This document shows positions 50,627-64,000 of a stretch of DNA of 64,000 bases, one piece after another. Below the pieces are notes generated by a model. That model had not been told where the DNA came from. It did no database searches and saw only the letters and a program-made list of their open reading frames with translations. Within the stretch, counting starts at the first letter, position 1. Each line of letters begins with the position of its first letter. The stretch comes from Casuarius casuarius (lineage: Eukaryota; Chordata; Aves; Casuariiformes; Casuariidae), in NCBI GenBank assembly GCA_003342895.1, contig PTFA01000024.1, positions 2,335,592-2,399,591 on the forward strand. Reading direction: 5' to 3'. The translations under genes and the position numbers were made by a program.

Positions 50627-53600
50627 CAAAAAGACACTATCTACCATAAAAACCTGGCAGCTTCATGCAAGGGCTGTTGCTTTTAATTTAAATGCTCATT
50701 TCTTATTCTATTTTCAGATCCTCTCTGGGATTTTAGGAATGTTGAGACGTGCTGGTTATAAAGCCCTAAGTACAAAATGGTCACGGATGGCTGGAATGAG
50801 GCATGTTCTAATGGAAACAAATCACTTGTCAGTAAGCAGCCTTCAAACTTTTGAACAAAAGCTCAAAAGGGTCAGGGAAAAGACATGTTTGTTGACTTAA
50901 AATGGCTGGATGCAGGTCGTCAGAAATGCATAGGCTTCAATATCGTTGAGGTAACTCTTCAGTGCTATGTAAAACTAAGGTTTCGAGCAAGGTTAAGTAC
51001 TTTGATGGCAACTGCAAATGGAATGAGCAACTTACATTAAACAGAGAGCTTATACATGTGTAAACTGAAGTGTATATACTACCAAAATGCAAAGTGTATA
51101 TACCAGTGCAAAAGAGCCTCACAGTGGAATTTGGCTGTGGGAAGTAGATTGAATTGTACAGGCAAGAATGTTCCTGAGGAGGACTACGCTACATCTACTG
51201 TAGGTCAGAAGGGTCATCAGTATTACCATGACATAAAAGCAGATGTCTGTGATTAATTAGTCTTTTAGTTAACTAGCTAAAATAGTTAAAATAGTGGAGC
51301 TTGGCTTTATAAGCAGTTGAGGATAAATCCAAATGATGAGGTTGTTTAATCAACTTTTTGTAGGTGTTAATAGGTAAACGAAACTCTACAATGCTATTGT
51401 TAAGAATTTTCACTTGCTTTCCAGACCCATAATCAGGTTCAGGACTCCTGGACCAGCTACGATAAGGGACCAGCCCTCCTTTCTCACATGTAATATTTTG
51501 TGTTGCTGTGTAAAAGGAATAATGCCACTGTCTAATAATTTGTGTAATGTGAGTGAATGATAGTCTTTGCAGAGTATCGTTTTGAGTCTCCTCTCTTCTG
51601 TAGCTTGTCTTTATAAGAAAATGAGGCTTATGGCTCACAAGTAGCTTCTGAGCTTGCCCAGTTTTCAGCTGAACTGGAAGAGGGATTACGGATAATTACG
51701 TTTTGACTAGATTTGTGAAAAGAGCTTTCTGCCTAGAGGAAGAGCTGCAAAGGTAATGTAGCGGGGAAGGCAGGGAGACCACGAGATTAGCTGTGTGGGG
51801 ATGTACACAGTCAGCACATGCTGTCCTGTGCATATTGCGCATGTACTGGGAATGCAGCGGGGAACTGGGACAGGTTTGGGCAGTGGTCACTGGGGAAGGA
51901 AGGCTGATGGGACAGAGACTTGCCCTCTGTAAGTAACTGGGTTGCATTTCGATGTTTGTGGAATAACTTCTTGTTCGTATGCAAAACAGCAAAAGAAGGA
52001 AAGGGCATGGCCGCGGTAAGATGATGTGCCTGAGCTTCAAAGCACAAGGCGGGCACTGGTGTTCCTCAGGTTTACTCCACTAAGTAAACATTATTCTGTC
52101 TTCAAAGGGAAGAAATGCTTTCTTGAAGAGCTCTGGCTTGCTCAAAGGCACGGAATGACTTTGCAGCAACCAGGTGCAGGAAGACATATATGGGTAGCTT
52201 TCTGTAGAAATTGTCACCTACCGCTTGTCCTGGCCGCACCAGATATTGTCCCTCCACGAGGCCCCGGAGCTGTGGGTGGCTCGTTGGCACCTGCAGGTTG
52301 CTGCTGCCAGAAGAGAACAATTCCTGTTCAAGCCCAGCACTTTTTTGACATCCTCATAGGTTATTTTATGTACTGCTATGACAAACAAAACAGCTTCCCA
52401 AAGCCCTGTGCTTGCTTTGCTTTTCTACGCGAGCCCATGAAGTGCCGTAGCTGGCCTGCACGGGATGCTGGGCTGCACTGCCGAGGGCGCCCCGACATCG
52501 GAGCAGCTTATCTAAAGGTAGCTGGTGTTTCCCTGTGCTACACTGCCATGTTGACCTGCCTGGGATTTGGCAGCTGATAATCCTTGCTGTTTCTTACTGC
52601 TCTCGTTTCTTGACTTGTCCATCACCTCGAGGCCAGTCAGAGCCTACAGGGAGGATGATGCTCCGATAACGCTGCTCACAGAAGTGCTGTCATCCTGAGG
52701 CCAGACGCTCCAGCATAAACTAATCTGGGTATTGGAGCAGAGGAGGAGGAAGAAAAGGAGTATGAATTGCTGCTGATACTGTGGTTATTTTGTATATAGG
52801 AAGGCAGCAGCCAAGGGAAGGTGGATGGGGGGCAAGCTTCCTAAAGCGAATTTCCGCTGCATCCTCCAGTAAGACAAAGTGATTTGTCTTTCCCCAAATG
52901 AGCATCAGATGGGGATGAACACTTTTAGAAAACTTAAGCCTGATAGCACATTTATTTCTGGGACAGAATTATGTCTGCTCTTCGTGTGACATTAATGTAA
53001 TGTGCTTGCGCACACACAGCGTTTTTGATTTTTATCACATGGCTGCCAAGGCATGGAGCGAAAATAACATTGGAACATGTAAGTTAAGCAAGCCATGGTA
53101 ACACAGAGGCTCTTCATTGCCATTCAGGGCAGCTCAGATTTCTTTCTGAACGTGTCACCACCAGGCACTAACAGAGGAGCATGGAGGGCAGGTGGAAGGA
53201 ACAGTGCAGCCTCTGGGCATTTTGTCCTAAATGTCAGGCATGGCCCATGTCCCCTTGTGAGTTCCCCAGTGTAGGGATTTAGCATCTTTAGTAATTGTCT
53301 TTCACAGAGTTGAATTTAGCATAAATATGGTAATATCAAATTGGATGCTCGTGGAGTTTTTCCAAATTACAGCAGTTGGTCTTATGAATAATTTCTTTCT
53401 AATCAGCTGAGTCTCTCTCTTTCCTCTGTAACTCTTCTTCTAATCTTATTTTCATAACTTGCTACTTCTCTGACTTTCAATTAACACTTCATCTTGGTTC
53501 TTTACTTACACACAGTAGGTGTAGCCTTTTGAAATTCTTCCCTAATGTGATTTTAGTGCTGTCACTTCAGTTAGGGGCGCAGTAATGACTAACCTCTGCT

Positions 53601-56600
53601 CCTGTAGCTCTGTTGCTATGTTGCCTAATGACTTTTCACAAGTTCTGGATTAATGCAGGTCAGCTGATAATTTGGGGCCACACGGCAATATGATGCCTGG
53701 AAAAAAATCCATTTGTAATATGAAAGCTCTTTGGGGAGTGTTGCATAATTCGAGAAGGATAATAGCTCATTAGCTGAAAGTCTGAGGAGTGATTGACTGA
53801 GGATGGGTAAACAAAACCTGATGATTAGGATCACTTAAAAAAAAAGTCTGTTTTTTAAAGTACTCTCTTCATATACATCATCACAGTAGCCTCAGGTAGT
53901 GATAGATGTTTCAAACAAATGGTTCTGCTCTGCAGTCCTGTTTCTGGAGTCCTGTCATTTGCCAAGCCTCGTTTTGCGTGTTGATACAGCATACCTCCTG
54001 CTCTGAGTTTCCTCGCTAAACATGCCTGATGTAGCATTGCCGGAGAGCCAGGGAACCTCTTGTTATGCCATTTATTTCATTCTGTCACATTCTCACCTGT
54101 ATGTGCCTGTGCAGTGACCAACAGGGACCCAAAGTAATAAAAAGAGCAAATCCCTTTTTTATTTTATTTTTTTTTTAAGCAAGGAAGTTTTAAGAAGCTG
54201 ATGGAAGAAAAAGTAACAGCTAATATCTATAAGCTGCGAGTGCTCTTGCTGTCTAGGGTGTAAGATTTTTCCAGCCTGATAACAAGATTTTTTTCTTAGT
54301 TTATTACATAATGAAAATTCAAGATGAGATCATGATAGCCAGGCTGTAGCAGTTATCAGGGAGTGTCACGGAGCACTGGTGGAGAGGGTCATTATGAAAC
54401 TGTAAATTTTTTTAAAACTAATTCTGGAATCCTGCCCCTCTTTCTGCTTATTTTAAGGTTCATATGCAATGTGTTGAATGTCTCTGTCCTGAATTATATT
54501 GCCAGTGGATCCTCCCAGCTGGTCCAGTAACTGTCGACTAGTAGGATCATGTTTCCATCTTAAAACTTTAAAAATAAATTAATGATAGCTATGTTTAGTG
54601 ACATCATTTTAGCACCCCTACAACTTAACTCTCCCTTGCACTGTGCCTGCGACCATACAACAGCTGCATTGTACGCACGTACATCTCATAACTTCAGGCA
54701 TAGCTGAATTTTCAGAAAGACAGAATTATCCTGTCCAAGATCACTGCATCTTCCTCTACTGTATAGGCTCTAGTTTCACTACAGAAATACTTGAGCTCTC
54801 TTTAGTCTTCATGAATCTTTGAAAGAGAAAATGTTAAAAATTCTGTGGTATGTTTTAATAACATTATTTCTTTCAGGATGGACAAGAGATGAAATTGGAG
54901 ACATTTCTTCTTAAAATGGTATATTGCCTTTAATATCATTTACATGATGCAGTGCAATGTTATTGGGTTTATTCTATTAATGAAGAATAGTGTTATTGCA
55001 GTAATAGTTGAAAGGTATTGATCTTCCCATTAGAAAGCTTTTGCACAGAGAATCTCTATTGTTTAGGGAACAATATTTCTGAAAAACCTCCTATCACTTG
55101 TCTTCCTTTCCTAGCTGCTCTGCTATTTTCATGTGACTGTGACTGGGTATCAGCATGTTAGCAGTTCTGTTTATAGTAAGATAAGATGCACCATAGTTAC
55201 TGGCCAAAGTTTGCTCTTAGGTATATTGCTGACAGTTCAGGAAAGGCTGGCTAATTCATTGGTAGGCACAGAGCTGTGAGTAGAATATGGTCACCTTTTT
55301 CTGTCAATCAGGGATAGCTCTTTGTTCATTTAAGAATATCCTCTTTTCATTTCCACACGTAGTAAAAGAGCGTTCTTTACTCATGCGCCAACACCAGAAT
55401 ATTTTTCCACCAAATAAAAAAAGCTTTTGCTGCAGTTACTGGTGTAATTTCCTGATGTGGGTAGAAGGGCAATCTGTAAAATATGAATATTGGCTGTGAG
55501 GTCTCCTATGTCTCTCTGACACGTAATAAAAAGCCCCCCAGCTCTGCCTTGTATTTGTGTGTCACAGCACAGTTAGTTTGGAGGACTCTATCGGAAGTTT
55601 TAGGCTGTCTTTAGCATGGGAGAGATTGGAGTACTACTATTCTCCACTTCCAGTTCAGCTACGAAACAGATGTATTTTTAGCCTTCATGCCTGCGTAGTA
55701 AAGATGTCTGAGCAAAGTCTGCTCAGGGCGGTGTATGGATTTAGCAGTCCCTGGCATCTCTGCCTTTGAAGTCCCGGTTGCAGGCTGATCCTGTAGGTAA
55801 ACCGGGCTGTGCTCTCCGTTTCACCCTAGAGAAGGTGATTTTTAATCTGCTTTACATGATAGGCATGCTTAAAAACCTGTCCTGAGGTCTCGCTTGGTGG
55901 GTGACAAAGCGGAGGTATTGACAAAGAAAAGTGATAAAACAACGTGCGTAATGAATCATTTGAGCCAGAGAGCGGTTGTCTACATCCTCCTGGGGAAGAA
56001 CAGTGGCTGAACTGCTAGCAAGTGCCTCTAGTCTATCACTGCGGTTAGTTTACAGGAGGCTTGGCTGATGGCTACTGGGCAGCCGGGGTATAAAATTCAT
56101 TCAGGTTAATAATAAATTCAGGAAAAAGATAGATAGCTAAATGACACAACCTGATGTGGCTTATCAGACCCCGTGTTATGCTGGGAAGCCAAGAGGTGCT
56201 TTTGCTCCTAGCTTTCTTGCTGTCTTGTTTTGTAACAGCAGCCGAATCGCCCCCTCCGAAGACAAAGCCGTTGTCAATCCTGTTTGTTCGGACAGACAAA
56301 CCACTCTGAGAAGAGACCGTGTTTCAGGATGTGCCCATATGGTATCCAGCCAGGCCTTGATGGAGGCGGGAGCCTTTAACTTAATATGAGCATCTATGTT
56401 AGATGTCAGCCTTACAGCGCGATGCAAACTGGTGTGGCTCTGAATGACGATTCCCCTGCCCTCTCTGACCTGTACTAGGTCTGGGAGGCAGCTCCAGAAA
56501 ATCAGCTTTCATGGAAGAAATCAGGCGTATTGGGAAGAGAGAAGGAAATGAGAGGGACCACAAGGCTAATACAGCTGCCTGAGTTAAAAGGTTAAAACAC

Positions 56601-59600
56601 AGTAAAAGGTTTGAGATCAAGAATAGAGTCTGGTCTGAGAGTAAAGACATGATGGTTGTAGCTGGCATAGTAAGAGAGAGCAAATCAGTGGAGTGAAGGA
56701 GTGTGGAGTGAAGGAGTTTGTAGTAAAGTCTAAATTTTTTGCATGTCCCCTATAGCCATGGCAGGACAAACCACAATTATTGTGAGCATCTGAACGGTAT
56801 GAGTCAAGCATTGTCCCTCAGTTCCACGCTGGGCTCCCAGGTCTGGGGCTGTGGGATCATCATACCAGGGCTTTTGCCCTCTGTCCAAATCATAAACGAT
56901 CTTGAAAGCCGCAATAATCTCGTTCCTGCTTGAATTAAACTCTCTCCTCCTTGATCTCAAGTCCCATGGGAAAAGGTTGGAAAGCAAGTAGGTAATGGAT
57001 CAGCTTCTCCTCTCATTTACTCAGTTGTAAGTATGAAGTAATTCAGTTGAAACTGGATGGTTGCAAAGCTGGTGTTAGTGAGAAGAAAATGGGGCCAAAA
57101 TATTTTTCAGTCTGAGAAAGAAGAAAAGCTGGGCAACTATTCATGAGGGCATTCGGTCAATCTCTTGTGACAACTTCAAGAAGGATCAGGAGAAGAATGC
57201 AGAAAATTTTTTCATAGTATTATGCAATATTTTATTTCCTAGCTACCTTGTTCTGTTCTGAGCCTTCCACTAAAAGTAAAACAGTGGGAACTGACAGAGT
57301 CCAGAAAGAAGCAATGAACATCATTAATGGGATAATGTCACTTGCTTTACTAGGAAAGTGTTTAAGGTTGACTGATAGAAAGTACTACGCAAGAGCCAGT
57401 TAGCATTATGGGTGGAAGTGCGTTTGTACAGAGATCAACAATATTGAGATTGTTTGTTTGCCAAACAAGACAAAAGCGAAAATATGTCATATAACAAATG
57501 GTACAGTACAGAGGTGATGGTTTAGTTGCATCTGTTAATCTTTTCTCTAATACAGTCACGCAAGTACATGCAATGAAATTCAAAGGCACTGTTTCTGAAA
57601 GGGAAGAGAATAATACTTCTAATGCACTGTGTAATGACCCACAGAGTTCGCTGCTGTAGGGTGTCACAGTTAACATAAAGCACTCGGAGAAAAAGGCGAG
57701 GTGTTTGTGTCCAAATAAGCCGAAGTAGGCACTTGAGTTCCATAAGGCAAACGGGCACTGCAGGCGCGTACCTGCCTGTGTGAGTTGTGGCCCCCTGAGG
57801 GCTGATGCTAAATGGGTGATTTCATGCAGTAAGAAAAATCAGGTGCTTAACTTATTCCACTTATTCACCTGATTTGCCTGTGCAATTGTAGCCCCCTTGC
57901 CGGCTGGCTGAGCTGCAATTCTAAGTAGGGAATACTCAGAGCCGTAAGTCTTAAAAATGTGGCAGTGTGTGTAAAAATGAATAAATAAAGAAGCAAAGCA
58001 TCTGTAACTACATTAGCCAAGGAAGCATTGCTACATAGTTTTAGTTGATCACCTACTGACTTCCTCCATCATCTCTGAAGACAGGTCATTCCATGAAATA
58101 GGATACAAGGCTAGAGGGACTGTGTAGATCTTAAAGCAACTTGAATCTATTGCAGATTGTTTTTGCTGTTTCAGAAAGCACAGTCACATACTCAGTCTTG
58201 AAAGAAGGTGGGAACGAAGCCAACGTAGAATTAACCACACTGAATAACTTGCACATTTTCAATGAAGTCTTTCATGTATTCTCGGCTTTTCAGAAGTAAG
58301 CAAAGGCCAAAACTAGCCACATCAGTTAGACTTGCTGTAATGAACTCCTGCTTCTCCGCAGCTCTGAATCTAAGCCACTGTCCTACACATACCACATCAT
58401 AAGAAACCACTAAGCCCAACCATGAGACCAGCACATTCATGTCTCTACAATATGTTCATTACACTCACATTAATAAATGAATATAATGTTACAATGCCTG
58501 TGCCATTAAACAACACCTGTTCAATACAATGGAAACAAGGCACTCGGTGATTAAATATATTATCTTCTTGACAAAGCACCGCACAACTGTTTGGCTAGAG
58601 CTGTGAAGCAAATGGTGTATTTACATATGAAAAGAAATTTGTATACATTTGATGAATGACAGAATAATTGCTATATATGGCAAGGAAAAGGGATGTAAAA
58701 TATTTCGTACACTCATTACTGCTATTGCAAATAAGTGGGAAAGGCCCCTGCTTAGTGGCTGTGAATGTCCCTTTCTTGACCACTGCAGTTAGGCAGAGCA
58801 TATACAGGCAGTCAGAAGAATTACAAAAATAAGTTTTAATCCTAGAAATCTTAACTGGAAAAGATCTGGTAGGACATGTTCAAATCATCTCCTGGAAGCC
58901 CATGTAAAATGGCTGTTTTGTCCGCTTGAGTTTCGAAGATCTCAGATGAGGATCATCCACCATTTCACTTGGATGTCTAATCCAAATTTTAATAACTTCC
59001 TGACAGTGATAACTTTTTCCCTTGTATTCAGCCAACATTTTTCTTTTTTTCTTAGTTTCATTTACTTTAGTCTCATTATTCCCTTCTAAACCACCCTCAA
59101 TTACAGGTCTTGGCTCTAGCTGGGCAACCCTAGCCCGAGCCTCTGAAGAAGCAACTGGGAAAAGTTAATGGGTGTGGGACACATCCAGATGGGCTCTACA
59201 CCTACCACAACAAGTTGCAGGGTAGAAAAGAAGATGAAAGGGTTATAAATAAAGGCAAAGGGAAATGATAGTTTCCTACTTCAACACCCCTGCACCCTCC
59301 TACATAGGTACACCTCGAAGGAGAGACCTTTCATTGGAAATTTCCCCTGAAATTGCTGCTCCCAGCAGTTATCTGAAGCTGAAAACTGGACCCCAAAGTG
59401 GAGATGGTGTCTCTCCAGTGATGGGGTTTCTTTCCAGTGATCACTCTTACTGCCCTGGCCAGGGAAGGAAGATGGCAGCTTCGGTGCGATGCAGTCACTG
59501 AACGGGCGAGAAATAGAGGTGAAGAGACGGATTCTGGCTGAGTGTGAGAGACTGCGGTAAGCAAAAGCCTGCCCAGGCTTTCAAAAGAAAATTTTCACAT

Positions 59601-60919
59601 ATAGGCACAGTAGGTTCTTGTTTCAGGAATATCCATGTTGAGAGGTAGCGACTGGATCTGCAGAAATGCTGAGCCCTGACAGCAGAAAGTGATGCCAATG
59701 AGAACTGTGCTCAGCAAATACAGCGTGCCATCAAGTCCTGAGAACTCAAACCAGCCCCCAAATTAGCTCATACACTAGACAAATTTGACTTTGTTCTCGC
59801 TGAAATGTGGTTTCTTGTGCATATAAAAATGGTAATAATGGTATCTCGCTTTTAGTAAATGTGTTCAGGTTTGTTTAAAAAAACAAACAAACAGAAAACA
59901 AAGTGAGGTAAGAGCCGTGGAAAAGTCCAAGAAAAATAAAATTCTCTTTTGAGGGTAGGGCTTGAAAGGCATGCAGTAAATGACACCTGAGATCACATGC
60001 TGAATGAGTAGGATAAACATAAATATTGACTAACTGCCCATTCCCTGGACTGAGGCAAAGATCCAGCAGAAGACAAATGCATGACCATTTATTATATTAT
60101 GTACCCACACGTGGGTATGAGACTGTGTAATGGAAAGCCTGAAGCCTGCTTCTCAATTTCCGTGTGTTCAAGGGCTCCCCTTTGGTAGGCTCATTGTTCC
60201 TTTCACTTTTCTTCTTCTCCATCCTCGTTTGTAAGTACAGAAAATAGCCACAGCTCCTTCTCAGAGACAGCTGACCCTGCTGCTTCCACAAAACACATGA
60301 CCACAAGCCAAACCTCGCGCTGTCATCTGACTTTAATCTTCCTTATGGCTCGCTTAGATTAGTGATCCATCAAAGTGTGGCAGTGTGTAATGGCCCTGTT
60401 TTCTATAAACACTTTTTCCCTCTCTCTGTTGGTTTTTATGGCTGGGCAGTGCTCTGGACTACATGCTGCGCAAGCAACAAGCTCCTCTCGGTTTGTAAAC
60501 ATGACCAAGAAACACTGATGATCCTGTTGGGATTTTTAAGCTAGCCAGCAGAGATCTCTGCAACGAGACCTTGCACAACATTTGTTCACCCAAAGCAGAT
60601 CAGACCTTTCCTTGCCACAGTGGCAGCGAGGCAGTCTGCCCTTCCCAGCAGGCTCAGACAGGAGGGTGCAACTCTTCTCACATGGACGAGGAGGCCTAAG
60701 AGAAGCTGGTCCTCCCATCTGAGAAGATGGGTAACCACAGTTTTTCTTTTTGTATGGCTCGTGATTTGTGCTTTGCACAAGCAAGCTCGTACGGGCTAGT
60801 GAGAGGATCTACAAGTGCTAGGGCTTTTGCACCTGGTGAATAAGGACCAGAGCTGGTAAAAATGAAATGTAATTTGCTGTTAATTATTTTCACTTTAGCA
60901 GTAAAATGCTATCTATTAT
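50627..60919. other. Intergenic, no gene recognised
   Basis: Non-coding sequence. The longest open frame in the window (52026-52577, 183 codons) lies here but opens at a GTG and shows no domain. I searched the minus strand for the conserved end of SYK, a convergent neighbour in human, and did not see it. Confidence 0.65.
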
Positions 60920-60947
60920 AATAACAATAATAACTATTATTGTTATT
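60920..60947. repeat. 13-bp perfect AT-rich inverted repeat
   Basis: AATAACAATAATA (60920-60932), two-base spacer AC, then TATTATTGTTATT (60935-60947). It is a perfect cruciform-capable palindrome made of near-repeats of AAT/AAC. Confidence 0.85.
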
Positions 60948-62845
60948 TACAAACAGAGCATTTTCTCAGAACTAGGAACTGTAGGAATGCCGAACAGAAA
61001 TTTTCCTATATATGATGGGGAGTGGGTGGGAAGGTTTATTTTCTTTCCCCCTTTTTATGACTAACCGGAATGAAAGCAGAAATGACTGCATTGAATTCTT
61101 TTCTTATATGAATTTCTGGTTTTTTTGGTTTCTCATTTCATCCCCATTTAACTTTTCAAGGTGAGTGACATTTGATAAAGCTGGCAGCAGCATGAAAGAG
61201 AAGGGTGGATATTCCTCCTTCTTTAGATATCCCCAAATTCTGATTGCTGCACAGTTTGTTGCATCAAATGGCTGTAAGAAAAAAGGGAAAGAAAGACCCT
61301 TAAGTTTCTGAAGTTTTTTAAAAAAGTTTTCAGAGACAAAGCAGAAAAATAGTTGTTCAAAATGTCAGATTTGATAAATGGGCAAATTGGATATTTTTTT
61401 AGTACCTCAGATCAGTTCTTGAACAATTCAGGTTGGGTTTACAGTCATGGATTAAAGAATGCTGCATCAATATCCGTATTAATATCAGACTCAGTAAATG
61501 TGTGTTTACTGAGCTACTCAGATTTGTGATAGGGCTCATCACTGTCAAGAAATAGCATAGCTGGAGAGAAGGGAAGATTCAGTGATAGGCCCAATTTTAA
61601 ATTATAGCTATCATCAAAAAAGTGACCAGGATAATGGGAGTTTCCCATGCAAATGCGCAGGCCTAGAGAAAATGCGTCCCTTTATTCCCTTGAAAAGGGT
61701 TCAGGTATTTAGTTTCACAATAGAGGGCATCATCGTTATTCCCGTGTGTCAACGGAGCGGTGTGATGTCCCAAAGTAAGCAAGCTCTTGCTGCGTTCTGG
61801 CTCCTTTAGCCAGTTTTGCCTTGAGCGTGCAGTTGTTAGCAGGCGCTGAGGTAACTCTGTTAGTAAACGAAAAAACAAGAAGGGTATTAATGCTAAGGGG
61901 AACCAAAAAGAGCAGCTGGAAGGCAGGAAAGGCATTTTTTTCCCCACTTCTCGTTAGGCCTGTCAAAACTTAAATCCCCAGTTTTACTTGGTATAATATC
62001 AGATATCCTTAATAGGAAAAAAGTGTGACCATAGCACAGTAAGACAGCAGATGTTATGACGGACAGTCTTCGGCTGCAGGTGTCAGAAATTTATGAGGGT
62101 GTGAATTCGGTGGCATCAGAGCGTCCCCATGCAGCCAGAGGTCCTCCTCCACAAGCCAGTTTGGCACCTACAGGCTGGCTGCCAGGCTGGCTTTTTCTCG
62201 GAGGTCCTCAGCAAAAGCAAAAGCTGATTAGCTTGTGATCCAGGCAGGCTGCAGTACTAAGCACTGCTGGTGAATTAAACTCATTTAAATTTTGCTCATA
62301 AAGACTTTTCCTTTAAAAAAAAGAAAAAAAAAGGTTCTGATGTGTTGTCTGTTCTGGACATACTACATACTCTCCCCCTGCCCCAATCTGGGTTTTAATT
62401 GAAAAAGCTGTATGCAGCTGGAAACAGCTGGGTTGAGATTTTGGACTATAGTGCATGAAGGTGCTTTCTCAGGTAGGCAGGATCGGGCACAGCACATTTG
62501 GAAGCGAAATGCACTGGAGCTCCTGTCCCGTGTGGGATTTCCCCAGCGGTAGCCCACTCACCAGGCTGGCACAAGGCGACAGGCTGTGACGGCTGTATAG
62601 CCGCATACGCATGCCCGTAACGCATAGAAAGACAAGGTATGTATCTCATTTGACATTGTCACGTACTATATTTTTCAGTCTTTCTCCCCCGCTTTTTTTG
62701 ACTTGAAAAGGCATTTCTTTTGCTGTCGATTTTATCTTTCCACTGGGCAGATGTTCTTCTTTTTTGCCCCCCCTGCCCCCCATGTTTCTCCGGATTGCTT
62801 AAATTGGGTTTAGCGATTTGAGCAGACACGGGAGATGTCACAGTG
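60948..62845. other. Intergenic, nothing recognised
   Basis: AT-rich sequence with A- and T-rich tracts (for example about 62313-62332). No coding or RNA feature is supported. Confidence 0.65.
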
Positions 62846-63192
62846 AAAACCCCGGCGCTGAAGGCCAGTGCTAGTTTCATTTACGCAGATGGCGGCAGGC
62901 GACGTTCTGCGCCCGCGGCAGCCGGCAGCCCCCGGTCGTGTTCTGACCAATTCAAGGGCAGATTCTGTGTACACGAAACTAGTTTGGGGTTTTTTTGTTT
63001 CTTTTGGTTTTTTTGTTCATTCCATTTATTGAGCTCCCCTCGGAGGCTGCTGCTGATGGTACCGTTTGTACTGCACTGATACTGCCAGCGCGTCTTGGTA
63101 GGGCATTTATTAGCGCGCTCTGCACAGGGATCACGCTGACGGCCGGAGATAGCCCAGTGCTCTAGCGAGCGCCTTCAGAAGTCCGCGTGAAT
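62846..63192. promoter_or_regulatory. CpG-rich patch with promoter-like motifs
   Basis: Two CpG clusters, about 62849-62941 and 63089-63192, with roughly a dozen CpGs each by eye, separated by a T-rich stretch. The first includes ATGGCGGC (62889-62896), the core of the YY1 motif, and CCAAT at 62947-62951. No TATA box or gene start is visible. It may be a small CpG island, a lncRNA promoter or an enhancer. The activity is unproven. Confidence 0.35.
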
Positions 63193-64000
63193 CGCTTTAA
63201 TTAACTAATCTCCCCTAAAGTAACCACAAAGAAAACCGTAACTGTATAAAGACTCCTGTAGCCCCAAATACAGTTGTGCGTGGATATGTACGTTTGTATT
63301 TATGCAGTTCCTGGAGATCAAGTGATTTATTTGAATGGACACAGTAATAATACAGTTGCTTAGAGATTCATTTTCAGTCGCAGTAAGTGACAGCCTGCCT
63401 CTCTCACAATGATAAGTAAACAGCTTTGCAAGATTTTTATCCACATAAAAAAAAAAATCCTCTCTTAGCTCTTACAACTTAGGAATTAAAAATCTTCTTG
63501 ATTATTTTAATGTCAGTTTTAAAAGGGCTAGGAAAGTGGCAAATACTGAGTGCAGTAAATCTGTGGCATGGCAGAAACACTCAGAAGAGTAAAGAGTAAT
63601 GATTAAACATTTAATCAGAAGCATTATATTTTGTTGTGTTCTCATTGTAGCTGCAGGAAAAGATGCTGTAACAGATCTTTAAATAGAAAACCTAAGGCTA
63701 AATTCTACTTCATCCATCAAAAGCAGCTGCTAGGAGATGACCTAATTTTAGCGGCTTATCAATTCCTTAGTGCTTGTTGGTTGATGTAACTTTGATCCTC
63801 TGATGCTAGATGACTTTTGTGCTGAATATAGCTAGAATTTAATGTGAATCTTTTGGATGGCTGCCCAGCCAAGCTGCATAATCCAAACAAAGAGAGTGAG
63901 CAGTACATGATTCAAGCTACTCACGTGTACAATAATACAAATATATGTATCCTGATTCCTTTGGGCAATCAGCTACATGTCACCAAGCACATATTTCAAA
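63193..64000. other. Intergenic, window end
   Basis: Non-coding AT-rich sequence after the CpG-rich patch. It has E-box-like CAGCTG and TAATTA-type motifs, which are too common to interpret. No gene is seen. Confidence 0.6.

Noticed and set aside
50466..50900. 144-codon ATG frame, plus strand
   Set aside because: A true ATG, but no recognisable domain and no splice or promoter context; most likely chance.
52026..52577. Longest open frame in the window (183 codons, plus strand)
   Set aside because: It opens at a GTG; the first ATG comes about 45 codons in. No domain or family is recognisable, and an opposing open frame overlaps it, as expected in GC-richer DNA.

Overview
The window is nuclear DNA of a vertebrate, most likely a bird or another sauropsid. 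Four spliced exons encode the C-terminal third of AUH (AU-binding methylglutaconyl-CoA hydratase). The introns between them are short (about 2.0, 1.8 and 0.8 kb), interspersed repeats are sparse, and the one interspersed repeat I can recognise is a worn fragment resembling the 3' end of a CR1 LINE in minus orientation. No prokaryotic features (operons, Shine-Dalgarno sites, CRISPR, insertion sequences) are present.

Layout. Positions 1-15056 are the 3' part of a large AUH intron, human intron 6 by position. It is mostly AT-rich and featureless, apart from a sharply bounded CpG-dense patch at about 718-941 and an 18-base C tract at 8660-8677. AUH exons 7, 8, 9 and 10 lie at 15057-15244, 17277-17327, 19107-19154 and 19968-20045, all on the plus strand with GT/AG borders. 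The stop codon is TAG at 20043-20045. A 3' UTR follows, with candidate poly(A) signals at 20412, 20530, 20845 and 21447. From about 21.5 kb to the end (about 42 kb) I find no convincing protein-coding gene. That stretch holds simple repeats, a 3 x 22 bp tandem repeat, several short perfect hairpins, and a second CpG-rich patch at about 62.84-63.19 kb.

The exons give 120 complete codons plus one split codon. Their lengths (188, 51, 48 and 75 coding bases plus stop) reproduce the human AUH junctions as I remember them (c.656, c.844, c.895, c.943) and end at the equivalent of residue 339. The encoded segment is the end of the crotonase core and the C-terminal helical region. The two catalytic glutamates and the AU-rich-RNA binding segment are encoded by exons upstream of the window.

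I see no clear new biological system. The observations most worth a second look are the intronic CpG patch (718-941), a possible intron-retention/intronic polyadenylation isoform at exon 9, a 12-bp perfect hairpin at 30239-30264, the 22-bp tandem triplet at 39595-39660, and the CpG-rich patch near 63 kb. Coordinates were read by eye, and no alignment or database search was possible.
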